A stretch of DNA of 64,000 bases from Camelus bactrianus (taxonomy: Eukaryota; Chordata; Mammalia; Artiodactyla; Camelidae). The translations under genes were made by a program, and so were the position numbers. The number at the start of each line of letters is the position of its first letter. The stretch's first letter is position 1. Below are positions 23,381 through 34,824 of the stretch, piece by piece. The DNA is taken from assembly GCF_048773025.1 (NCBI RefSeq), contig NC_133570.1, forward strand, positions 25,084,001 to 25,148,000. Reading direction: 5' to 3'. The notes beneath the pieces were generated by a model. It was not told where the DNA came from. It worked only from the letters and a program-made list of their open reading frames with translations, and ran no database searches.

Positions 23381-26300
23381 ACTTATCTCTCAGAACTGAG
23401 CATGTGGAGAGACGTTCGTTCATCTAGGACAAAGGGAACGGGTTGCAGGAGAAACTTACACTCTGGTTTGTCAGTCTGTTTCCTTGTGCCGGTTTGAAGT
23501 TCCTGCAGTTTTCACTGTAAAACCGAGTTGGAGCTAGTACCTTCCGTTATATATGTATGGAGTGGAGTTAGAAACTGAAAAGAAACTTTGTGTTCCCAAC
23601 ACGCTAGGTTAAAGACGGCTTTCACACACACTTTTTTCTCAGAACTCAGCATGTGGAGAGACGTCCTTTCATCTAGCACAAAGGGAACGGTTTGCAGGGA
23701 AATTTTTACTCTGATTTCTTAGTCTGTTTCCTAGTGCCGGTTTGAAGTTCCTGCAGTTTTCACTGTAAAACCGAGTTGGAGTTTTACCTTGCCATATACA
23801 TGTATGGAGTGAAGTTGGAAACTGAAAAGAAACTTTGTGTTCCCAACGAGCTAGGTGAAGGACGGCTTTCACACACACTTATCCCTCAGAACTGAGCAGG
23901 TGGAGAGACGTCCGTTCATCTAGCACAAACGGAACAGGTTGCAGAAGAAACTTTTACTCTGGTTTCTCAGTCTGTTTCCTTGTGCCGGTTTGAAGTTCCT
24001 GCAGTTTTCACTGTAAAATCGGGTTAGATTAGAACCTCCCCATATATATGTAAGGGGTGGAATTTGCAACTGAAAAGAAACTTTGTGCTCCCAACAAGCT
24101 AGGTGAAGGATGGCTTTCACACACACATATTTCTCAGAACTGAGCATGTGGAGAGACTTTCGTTCATCTAGCATAAAGGGAATGGGTTGCAGGAGAAACT
24201 TTTACTCTGATTTCTCAATCTGTTTCCTAGTGCCGGTTTGAAGTTCCCGCAGTTTTCACTGTAAAACCGAGTTGGAGATAGTACCTACCCATATATATTT
24301 ATGGAGTGGAGTTTGCAACTGAAGAGAAACTTTTTGTTCCCAACAAGCTAGGTGAAGTACGGCTTTCACACACACTTATCTCTCAGAACTGAGCATGTGG
24401 AGACACGTTTGTTCATCTAGCACAAAGGGAACGGTTTGATGAGAAACTTTTACTCTGGTTTCTCAGTCTGTTTCCTAGTGCCGGTTTGAAGTTCCTGCAG
24501 TTTTCACTGTAAAACCGAGTTGGAGCTTGTACCTCCCCATATATATGTATGGAGTGGAGTGTGCAATTAAAGAGAAACTTTGTTATCCCAACAAGCTAGG
24601 TGAAGGACGGCTTTCACACACACTTATCTCTCAGAACTGAGCATGTGGAGAGACCTTCGTTCATCTAGCACAAAGGGAACGGGTTGCAGGAGAATCTTTT
24701 ACTCTGGTTTCTCAGTCTGTTTCCTAGTGCCGGTATGAAGTTCCTGCAGTTTTCACTGTAAAACCGAGTTGGAGCTAGTACCTCCCCATATATATGTATG
24801 GATTAGAGTTTGCAACTGAAGAGAATCTTTGTGTTCCCCACAAGCTAGGTGAAGGACTGCTTTCACACACACTTATCTCTCAGAACTGAGCATGTGGAGA
24901 GACGTTCGTTCATCTAGCACCAAGGGAACGGGTTGCAGGAGAAACTTTTACTCTGGTTTATCAGTCTGTTTCCTTGTGCCGGTTTAAATTTCCTGCAGTT
25001 TTCACTGTAAAACCGAGTTGGAGCTAGAACCTCCCCATATATATGTATGGAGTGGAGTTTGCAACTGAAGAGAAACTTTGTGTTCCCAACAAGCTAGGTG
25101 AAGAACGGCTTTCACACACACTTATCTCCCAGAACTGAGCATGTGGAGAGACGTTCGTTCATCTAGCACAAACGGAACGGGTTGCAGGAGAAACTTTTAC
25201 TCTGGTTTCTCAGTCTGTTTCCTAGTGCCGGTTTGAAGTTCCTGCAGTTTTCACTGTAAAAGCGATTTGGAGCTAGTTCCTCCCCATATATATGTATGGA
25301 GTGGAGTTTGCAACTGAAGAGAAACTTTTTGTTCCCAACAAGCTAGGTGAAGGACGGCTTTCACACACACTTATCTCTCAGAACTGAGCATGTGGAGAGA
25401 CGATTGTTCATCTAGCACATTGGGAACGGGTTGCAGGAGAAACTTTAACTCTGGATTCTCAGTCTGTTTCCTAGTGCCGGTTTGAAGTTCCTGCAGTTTT
25501 CACTGTAAAACCGAGTTGGAGCTAGTACCTCCCCATATATATGTATGGAGTGGAGTGTGCCACTGAAGATAAACTTTGTGTTCCCAACAAGCTAGATGAA
25601 GGACGGCTTTCACACACACTTATCTCTCAGAACTGAGCATGTGGAGAGACGTTCGTTCATCTAGCACAAAGGGAACGGGTTGCAGGAGAAACTTTTACTC
25701 TGGTTTCTCAGTCTGTTTCCTACTGCCGGTTTGAAGTTCCTGCAGTTTTCACTGTAAAACCGAGTTGGAGCTTGTACTTCACCATATATATATATGGAGT
25801 GGAATTTTCAACTGAAGAGAAACTTTGTGTTCCCAACAAGCTAGATGAAGGACGGCTTTCACACACACTTATCTCTCAGAACTGAGCATGTGGAGAGACG
25901 TTCGTTCACCTAGCACAAAGGGAACGGGTTGCAGGAGAAACTTATACTCTGATTTCTCAGTCTCTTTCCTAGTGCCGGTTTGAAGTTCCTGCAGTTTTCA
26001 CTGTAAAACCGAGTTGGAGCTAGTACCTCCCCATATATATGTATGGAGTGGAGTTTGCAACTGAAGAGAAACTTTGTGTTCCCAACAAGCTAGGTGAAGG
26101 ACGGCTTTCACACACACATATGTCTCTGAACTGAGCATGTGTAGAGACGTTCGTTCATCTAGCACAAAGGGAACGGGTTGCAGGAGAAACTTTTACTCTG
26201 GTTTCTCAGTCTGTTTCCTAGTGCCGGTTTCATGTTCCTACAGTTTTCACTGTAAAACCGGGTTGGAGCTAGTACGTCCCCATATAGAAGTATGGAGTGG

Positions 26301-27359
26301 AGTTTGCAACTGAAAAGAAACTTTGTGTTCCCAACAAGCTAGGTGAAGGACGGCTTTCACACACACTTATCTCTCAGAACTGAGCTTGTGGAGAGACGTT
26401 CGTTCATCTAGAAAAAGGGAACGGGTTGCAGGAGAAACTTTTACTCTGGTTTCTCAGTCTGTTTCCAAGTGCCGGTTTGAAGTTCCTGCAGTTTTCACTG
26501 TAAAACCGAGTTGGAGCTAGTACCTCCCCATATATATGTATGGATTAGAGTTTGCAACTGAAGAGAATCTTTGTGTTCCCCACAAGCTAGGTGAAGGACT
26601 GCTTTCACACACACTAATCTCTCAGAACTGAGCATGTGGAGAGACGTTCGTTCATCTAGCACAAAGGGAACGGGTTGCAGGAGAAACTTTTACTCTGGTT
26701 TATCAGTCTGTTTCCTTGTGCCGGTTTAAATTTCCTGCAGTTTTCACTGTAAAACCGAGATGGAGCTAGAACCTCCCCATATATATGTATGGAGTGGAGT
26801 TTGCAACTGAAGAGAAACTTTGTGTTCCCAACAAGCTAGGTAAAGAACGGCTTTCACACACACTTATCTCCCAGAACTGAGCATGTGGAGAGACGTTCGT
26901 TCATCTAGCACAAACGGAACGGGTTGCAGGAGAAACTTTTACTCTGGTTTCTCAGTCTGTTTCCTAGTGCCGGTTTGAAGTTCCTGCAATTTTCACTGTA
27001 AAACCGAGTTGGAGCTAGTACCTCCCCATATATATGTATGGAGTGGAGTTTGCAACTGAAGAGAAACTTTTTGTTCCCAACAAGCTAGGTGAAGGACGGC
27101 TTTCACACACACTTATCTCTCAGAACTTAGCATGTGGAGAGACGATTGTTCATCTAGCACATTGGGAACGGGTTGCAGGAGAAACTTTTACTCTGGTTTC
27201 TCAGTCTGTTTCCTAGTGCCGGTTTGAAGTTCCTGCAGTTTTCACTGTAAAACCGAGTTGGAGCTAGTACCTCCCCATATATATGTATGGAGTGGAGTTT
27301 GCAACTGAAGAGAAACTTTGTGTTCCCAACAAGCTAGGTGAAGGACGGCTTTCACACAC
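23381..27359. repeat. HOR A copy 7 (16 monomers, with foreign tail)
   Basis: The copy opens a-i, then has three or four monomers that resemble the right half of the window rather than the A tail: a GTGGAATTTTCAAC monomer, one starting ACATATGTCTCTGAAC with GTGTAGAGACG (near 26,115), and one with CTAGAAAAAGGG (near 26,400) whose back half is f-like (GGATTAGAG). A second g-h-i follows before copy 8. The copy is therefore 9 + 7 monomers and is the first place where family B-type signatures appear. Confidence 0.88.
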
Positions 27360-27855
27360 ACTTATCTCTCAGAACTGAGCATGTGGAGAGACGTTCGTTC
27401 ATCTAGGACAAAGGGAACGGGTTGCAGGAGAAACTTATACTCTGGTTTGTCAGTCTGTTTCCTTGTGCCGGTTTGAAGTTCCTGCAGTTTTCACTGTAAA
27501 ACCGAGTTGGAGCTAGTACCTTCCATTATATATGTATGGAGTGGAGTTAGAAACTGAAAAGAAACTTTGTGTTCCCAACACGCTAGGTGAAAGACGGCTT
27601 TCACACACACTTTTTTCTCAGAACTGAGCATGTGGAGAGACGTCCTTTCATCTAGCACAAAGGGAACGGTTTGAAGGGAAATTTTTACTCTGATTTCTCA
27701 GTCTGTTTCCTAGTGCCGGTTTGAAGTTCCTGCAGTTTTCACTGTAAAACCGAGTTGGAGTTTTACCTTGCCATATACATGTATGGAGTGAAGTTGGAAA
27801 CTGAAAAGAAACTTTGTGTTCCCAACGAGCTAGGTGAAGGACGGCTTTCACACAC

Positions 27856-29841
27856 ACTTATCCCTCAGAACTGAGCAGGTGGAGAGACGTCCGTTCATCT
27901 AGCACAAACGGAACAGGTTGCAGAAGAAACTTTTACTCTGGTTTCTCAGTCTGTTTCCTTGTGCCGGTTTGAAGTTCCTGCAGTTTTCACTGTAAAATCG
28001 GGTTAGATTAGAACCTCCCCATATATATGTAAGGGGTGGAGTTTGCAACTGAAAAGAAACTTTGTGCTCCCAACAAGCAAGGTGAAGGATGGCTTTCACA
28101 CACACATATTTCTCAGAACTGAGCATGTGGAGAGACTTTCGTTCATCTAGCATAAAGGGAATGGGTTGCAGGAGAAACTTTTACTCTGATTTCTCAATCT
28201 GTTTCCTAGTGCCGGTTTGAAGTTCCCGCAGTTTTCACTGTAAAACCGAGTTGGAGATAGTACCTACCCATATATATTTATGGAGTGGAGTTTGCAACTG
28301 AAGAGAAACTTTTTGTTCCCAACAAGCTAGGTGAAGTACGGCTTTCACACACACTTATCTCTCAGAACTGAGCATGTGGAGACACGTTTGTTCATCTAGC
28401 ACAAAGGGAACGGTTTGATGAGAAACTTTTACTCTGGTTTCTCAGTCTGTTTCCTAGTGCCGGTTTGAAGTTCCTGCAGTTTTCACTGTAAAACCGAGTT
28501 GGAGCTTGTACCTCCCCATATATATGTATGGAGTGGAGTGTGCAATTAAAGAGAAACTTTGTTATCCCAACAAGCTAGGTGAAGGACGGCTTTCACACAC
28601 ACTTATCTCTCAGAACTGAGCATGTGGAGAGACCTTCGTTCATCTAGCACAAAGGGAACGGGTTGCAGGAGAATCTTTTACTCTGGTTTCTCAGTCTGTT
28701 TCCTAGTGCCGGTTTGAAGTTCCTGCAGTTTTCACTGTAAAACCGAGTTGGAGTTTTACCTTGCCATATACATGTATGGAGTGAAGTTGGAAACTGAAAA
28801 GAAACTTTGTGTTCCCAACGAGCTAGGTGAAGGACGGCTTTCAAACACACTTATCCCTCAGAACTGAGCAGGTGGAGAGACGTCCGTTCATCTAGCACAA
28901 ACGGAACAGGTTGCAGAAGAAACTTTTACTCTGGTTTCTCAGTCTGTTTCCAAGTGCCGGTTTGAAGTTCCTGCAGTTTTCACTGTAAAATCGGGTTAGA
29001 TTAGGACCTCCCCATATATATGTAAGGGGTGGAGTTTGCAACTGAAAAGAAACTTTGTGCTCCCAACAAGCAAGGTGAAGGATGGCTTTCACACACACAT
29101 ATTTCTCAGAACTGAGCATGTGGAGAGACTTTCGTTCATCTAGCATAAAGGGAATGGGTTGCAGGAGAAACTTTTACTCTGATTTCTCAATCTGTTTCCT
29201 AGTGCCGGTTTGAAGTTCCCGCAGTTTTCACTGTAAAACCGAGTTGGAGATAGTACCTACCCATATATATTTATGGAGTGGAGTTTGCAACTGAAGAGAA
29301 ACTTTTTGTTCCCAACAAGCTAGGTGAAGTACGGCTTTCACACACACTTATCTCTCAGAACTGAGCATGTGGAGACACGTTTGTTCATCTAGCACAAAGG
29401 GAACGGTTTGATGAGAAACTTTTACTCTGGTTTCTCAGGCTGTTTCCTAGTGCCGGTTTGAAGTTCCTGCAGTTTTCACTGTAAAACCGAGTTGGAGCTT
29501 GTACCTCCCCATATATATGTATGGAGTGGAGTGTGCAATTAAACAGAAACTTTGTTATCCCAACAAGCTAGGTGAAGGACGGCTTTCACACACACTTATC
29601 TCTCAGAACTGAGCATGTGGAGAGACCTTCGTTCATCTAGCACAAAGGGAACGGGTTGCAGGAGAATCTTTTACTCTGGTTTCTCAGTCTGTTTCCTAGT
29701 GCCGGTTTGAAGTTCCTGCAGTTTTCACTGTAAAACCGAGTTGGAGCTAGTACCTCCCCATATATATGTATGGATTAGAGTTTGCAACTGAAGAGAATCT
29801 TTGTGTTCCCCACAAGCTAGGTGAAGGACTGCTTTCACACA
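27856..29841. repeat. 993-bp tandem duplication of c-d-e-f
   Basis: c at 27,856 and c at 28,849 are 993 bp apart, and the d and e monomers that follow keep the same offset. The duplicate carries the same private variants, for example AACAAGCAAGG in c and GAGACTTTCG in d in both copies. The duplication is therefore recent relative to HOR spread. A few private differences exist, such as TTTCCAAGTGCC in the second c. Confidence 0.88.
28601..28848. repeat. Chimeric f/b monomer (exchange junction)
   Basis: The front half is f: GAGACCTTCG and GGAGAATCTTTTACTC. After GAGTTGGAG it becomes b: TTTTACCTTGCC, CCATATACATG, GTGAAGTTGGAAAC, AACGAGCTAGG. The switch lies in bases common to both types between about 28,685 and 28,753. 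It joins the end of one c-d-e-f block to the start of the next. Confidence 0.88.
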
Positions 29842-31584
29842 CACTTATCTCTCAGAACTGAGCATGTGGAGAGACGTTCGTTCATCTAGCACCAATGGAA
29901 CGGGTTGCAGGAGAAACTTTTACTCTGGTTTATCAGTCTGTTTCCTTGTGCCGGTTTAAATTTCCTGCAGTTTTCACTGTAAAACCGAGTTGGAGCTAGA
30001 ACCTCCCCATATATATGTATGGAGTGGAGTTTGCAACTGAAGAGAAACTTTGTGTTCCCAACAAGCTAGGTAAAGAACGGCTTTCACACACACTTATCTC
30101 CCAGAACTGAGCATGTGGAGAGACGTTCGTTCATCCTGCACAAACGGAACGGGTTGCAGGAGAAACTTTTACTCTGGTTTCTCAGTCTGTTTCCTAGTGC
30201 CGGTTTGAAGTTCCTGCAATTTTCACTGTAAAACCGAGTTGGAGCTAGTACCTCCCCATATATATGTATGGAGTGGAGTTTGCAACTGAAGAGAAACTTT
30301 TTGTTCCCAACAAGCTAGGTGAAGGATGGCTTTCACACACACTTATCTCTCAGAACTTAGCATGTGGAGAGACGATTGTTCATCTAGCACATTGGGAACG
30401 GGTTGCAGGAGAAACTTTAACTCTGGATTCTCAGTCTGTTTCCTAGTGCCGGTTTGAAGTTCCTGCAGTTTTCACTGTAAAACCGAGTTGGAGCTAGTAC
30501 CTCCCCATATATATGTATGGAGTGGAGTTTGCAACTGAAGAGAAACTTTGTGTTCCCAACAAGCTAGGTGAATGACCGCTTTCACACACACTTATCTCTC
30601 AGAACTGAGCATGTGGAGAGACGTTCGTTCACCTAGCACAAAGGGAACGGGTTGCAGGAGAAACTTTTCTCTGGTTTCTCAGTCTGTTTCCTAGTGCCGG
30701 TTTGAAGTTCCTGCAGTTTTCACTGTAAAACCGAGTTGGAGCTAGTACCTCCCCATATATATGTATGGAGTGGAGTTTGCAACTGAAGAGAAACTTTGTG
30801 TTCCCAACAAGCTAGGTGAAGGACGGCTTTCACACACACATATGTCTCTGAACTGAGCATGTGTAGAGACGTTCGTTCATCTAGCACCAATGGAACGGGT
30901 TGCAGGAGAAACTTTTACTCTGGTTTCTCAGTCTGTTTCCTAGTGCCGGTTTCATGTTCCTGCAGCTTTCACTGTAAAACCGGGTTGGAGCTCATACGTC
31001 CAAATATAGAAGTATGGAGTGGAGTTTGCAACTGAAGAGAAACTTTGTGTTCCCAACAAGCTAGGTGAAGAACGGCTTTCACACACACTTATCTCTCAGA
31101 ACTGAGCATGTGGAGAGACCTTCGTTCATCTAGCACAAAGGGAACGGGTTGCAGGAGAATCTTTTACTCTGGTTTCTCAGTCTGTTTCCTAGTGCCGGTT
31201 TGAAGTTCCTGCAGTTTTCACTGTAAAACCGAGTTGGAGCTAGTACCTCCCCATATATATGTATGGATTAGAGTTTGCAACTGAAGAGAATCTTTGTGTT
31301 CCCCACAAGCTAGGTGAAGGACTGCTTTCACACACACTTATCTCTCAGAACTGAGCATGTGGAGAGACGTTCGTTCATCCTGCACAAACGGAACGGGTTG
31401 CAGGAGAAACTTTTACTCTGGTTTCTCAGTCTGTTTCCTAGTGCCGGTTTGAAGTTCCTGCAATTTTCACTGTAAAACCGAGTTGGAGCTAGTACCTCCC
31501 CATATATATGTATGGAGTGGAGTTTGCAACTGAAGAGAAACTTTTTGTTCCCAACAAGCTAGGTGAAGGACGGCTTTCACACAC

Positions 31585-34500
31585 ACTTATCTCTCAGAAC
31601 TGAGCATGTGGAGAGACGTTCGTTCATCTAGAAAAAGGGAACGGGTTGCAGGAGAAACTTTTACTCTGGTTTCTCAGTCTGTTTCCAAGTGCCGGTTTGA
31701 AGTTCCTGCAGTTTTCACTGTAAAACCGAGTTGGAGCTTGTACCTCCCCATATATATGTATGGAGTGGAGTGTGCAACTAAAGAGAAACTTTGTTATCCC
31801 AACAAGCTAGGTGAAGGACGGCTTTCACACACACTTATCTCTCAGAACTGAGCATGTTGAGAGACCTTCGTTCATCTAGCACAAAGGGAACGGGTTGCAG
31901 GAGAATCTTTTACTCTGGTTTCTCAGTCTGTTTCCTAGTGCCGGTTTGAAGTTCCTGCAGTTTTCACTGTAAAACCGAGTTGGAGCTAGTACCTCCCCAT
32001 ATATATGTATGGATTGGAGTTTGCAACTGAAGAGAATCTTTGTGTTCCCCACAAGCTAGGTGAAGGACTGCTTTCACACACACTTATCTCTCAGAACTGA
32101 GCATGTGGAGAGACGTTCGTTCATCTAGCACAAAGGGAACGGGTTGCAGGAGAAACTTTTACTCTGGTTTATCAGTCTTTTTCCTTGTGCCGGTTTAAAT
32201 TTCCTGCAGTTTTCACTGTAAAACCGAGTTGGAGCTAGAACCTCCCCATATATATGAATGGAGTGGAGTTTGCAACTGAAGAGAAACTTTGTGTTCCCAA
32301 CAAGCTAGGTGATGAACGGCTTTCACACACACTTATCTCCCAGAACTGAGCATGTGGAGAGACGTTCGTTCATCTAGCACAAACGGAACGGGTTGCAGGA
32401 GAAACTTTTATTCTGGTTTCTCAGTCTGTTTCCTAGTGCCGCTTTGAAGTTCCTGCAATTTTCACTGTAAAACCGAGTTGGAGCTAGTACCTCCCCATAT
32501 ATATGTATGGAGTGGAGTTTGCAACTGAAGAGAAACTTTTTGTTCCCAACAAGCTAGTTGAAGGACCGCTTTCACACACACTTATCTCTAAGAACTGAGC
32601 ATGTGGAGAGACGATTGTTCATCTAGCACATTGGGAACGGGTTGCAGGAGAAACTTTAACTCTGGATTCTCAGTCTGTTTCCTAGTGCCGGTTTGAAGTT
32701 CCTGCAGTTTTCACTGTAAAACCGAGTTGGAGCTAGTACCTCCCCATATATATGTATGGAGTGGAGTGTGCCACTGAAGATAAACTTTGTGTTCCCAACA
32801 AGCTAGATGAAGGACGGCTTTCACACACACTTATTTCTCAGAACTGAGCATGTGGAGAGACGTTCGTTCATCTAGCACAAAGGGAACGGGTTGCAGGAGA
32901 AACTTTTACTCTGGTTTCTCAGTCTGTTTCCTACTGCCGGTTTGAAGTTCCTGCAGTTTTCACTGTAAAACCGAGTTGGAGCTTGTACTTCACCATATAT
33001 ATATATGGAGTGGAATTTTCAACTGAAGAGAAACTTTGTGTTCCCAACAAGCTAGATGAAGGACGGCTTTAACACACACTTATCTCTCAGAACTGAGCAT
33101 GTGGAGAGACGTTCGTTCATCTAGCACAAAGGGAACGGGTTGCAGGAGAAACTTTTACTCTGGTTTCTCAGTCTGTTTTCTAGTGCCGGTTTGAAGTTCC
33201 TGCAGTTTTCACTGTAAAACCGAGTTGGAGCTAGTACCTCCCCTTATATATGTATGGAGTGGAGTTTGCAACTGAAGAGAAACTTTGTGTTCCCAACAAG
33301 CTAGGTGAAGGACGGCTTTCACACACACTTATCTCTCAGAACTGAGCATGTGGAGAGACGTTCGTTCACCTAGCACAAAGGGAACGGGTTGCAGGAGAAA
33401 CTTATACTCTGATTTCTCAGTCTGTTTCCTAGTGCCGGTTTGAAGTTCCTGCAGTTTTCACTGTAAAACCGAGTTGGAGCTAGTACCTCCCCATATATAT
33501 GTATGGAGTGGAGTTTGCAACTGAAGAGAAACTTTGTGTTCCCAACAAGCTAGGTGAAGGACGGCTTTCACACACACATATGTCTCTGAACTGAGCATGT
33601 GTAGAGACGTTCGTTCATCTAGCACAAAGGGAACGGGTTGCAGTAGAAACTTTTACTCTGGTTTCTCAGTCTGTTTCCTAGTGCCGGTTTCATGTTCCTG
33701 CAGTTTTCACTGTAAAACCGGGTTGGAGCTAGTACGTCCCCATATAGAAGTATGGAGTGGAGTGTGCAACTAAAGAGAAACTTTGTTATCCCAACAAGCT
33801 AGGTGAAGGACGGCTGTCACACACACTTATCTCTCAGAACTGAGCATGTGGAGAGACGTTCGTTCACCTAGCACAAAGGGAACGGGTTGCAGGAGAATCT
33901 TTTACTCTGGTTTCTCAGTCTGTTTCCTAGTGCCGGTTTGAAGTTCCTGCAGTTTACACTGTAAAACCGAGTTGGAGCTAGTACCTCCACATATATATAT
34001 ATGTATGGATTTGAGTTTGCTACTGAAGAGAATCTTTGTGTTCCCCACAAGCTAGGTGAAGGACTGCTTTCACACACACTTATCTCTCAGAACTGAGCAT
34101 GTGGAGAGACGTTCGTTCATCTAGCACAAAGGGAACGGGTTGCAGGAGAAACTTTTACTCTGGTTTATCAGTCTGTTTCCTTGTGCCGGTTTAAATTTCC
34201 TGCAGTTTTCACTGTAAAACCGAGTTGGAGCTAGAACCTCCCCTTATATATGTATGGAGTGGAGTTTGCAACTGAAGAGAAACTTTGTGTTCCCAACAAG
34301 CTAGGTGAAGAACGGCTTTCACACACACTTATCTCCCAGAACTGAGCATGTGGAGAGACATTCGTTCATCTAGCACAAACGGAACGGGTTGCAGGAGAAA
34401 CTTTTACTCTGGTTTCTCAGTCTGTTTCCTAGTGCCGGTTTGAAGTTCCTGCAGTTTTCACTGTAAAACCGAGTTGGAGCTTGTACCTCCCCATATATAT

Positions 34501-34824
34501 GTATGGAGTGGAGTTTGCAACTGAAGAGAAACTTTGTGTTCCCAACAAGCTAGGTGAAGGACGGCTTTCTCACACACTTATCTCTCAGAACTGAGCATGT
34601 GGAGAGACGTTCGTTCATCTAGCACAAAGGGAACGGGTTGCAGGAGAAACTTTTACTCTGGTTTCTCAGTCTGTTTCGTACTGCCGGTTTCATGTTCCTG
34701 CAGTTTTCACTGTAAAACCGGGTTGGAGCTAGTACGTCCCCATATAGAAGTATGGAGTGGAGTTTGCAACTGAAAAGAAACTTTGTGTTCCCAACAATCT
34801 AGTTGACGGACGGCTTTCACACAC
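31585..34824. repeat. 13-monomer transition unit (3,240 bp), first copy
   Basis: The unit starts with a chimeric monomer: a B-type front (CTAGAAAAAGGG, TTTCCAAGTGCC) joined to an e-type back (GTGTGCAACTAAAGAG, GTTATCCC). The chimera recurs exactly 3,240 bp later at 34,825. Its content is chimera, f, g, h, i, k-like, two GTGGA-type monomers, ACATATG-type, f, g, h, TTTCATG-type. Confidence 0.8.
33991..34008. repeat. Expanded TA run in one monomer
   Basis: The AT core reads CCACATATATATATATGTATGG, split here as CCACATATATAT and ATATGTATGG. It is a few bases longer than the usual CCATATATATGTATGG. Simple TA slippage in a single monomer explains it; the neighbours are normal. Confidence 0.7.

Larger units (their letters stand above)
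1..30589. repeat. HOR family A: eight consecutive higher-order repeat copies
   Basis: Distinguishable monomer types recur in a fixed order, a-b-c-d-e-f-g-h-i followed by a variable tail. The same type in different HOR copies differs by only a few bases, whereas adjacent types differ at many diagnostic sites. This is the hallmark of a higher-order repeat. Copy starts, placed at the a-type monomer, are 1, 6,221, 10,948, 14,679, 18,658, 21,144, 23,381 and 27,360. Copy lengths of 6,220, 4,727, 3,731, 3,979, 2,486, 2,237 and 3,979 bp correspond to 25, 19, 15, 16, 10, 9 and 16 monomers; the eighth has 13. The nine-monomer form is probably the basic unit, since every copy contains a-i and the rest is tail. 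Confidence 0.93.
27360..30589. repeat. HOR A copy 8 (13 monomers, internally duplicated)
   Basis: The order is a (27,360) b (27,609) c (27,856) d (28,104) e (28,353) f/b hybrid (28,601) c (28,849) d (29,097) e (29,346) f (29,594) g (29,843) h (30,092) i (30,341). The c-d-e-f stretch is repeated with a period of 993 bp. The copy ends where the a-led order is lost for good. Confidence 0.9.

Noticed and set aside
27856-29841. The duplications as assembly errors
   Set aside because: Duplicated blocks carry private differences and plausible chimeric junctions, which a simple assembly stutter would not create. This cannot be settled without the raw reads, so it remains as a check in the findings.
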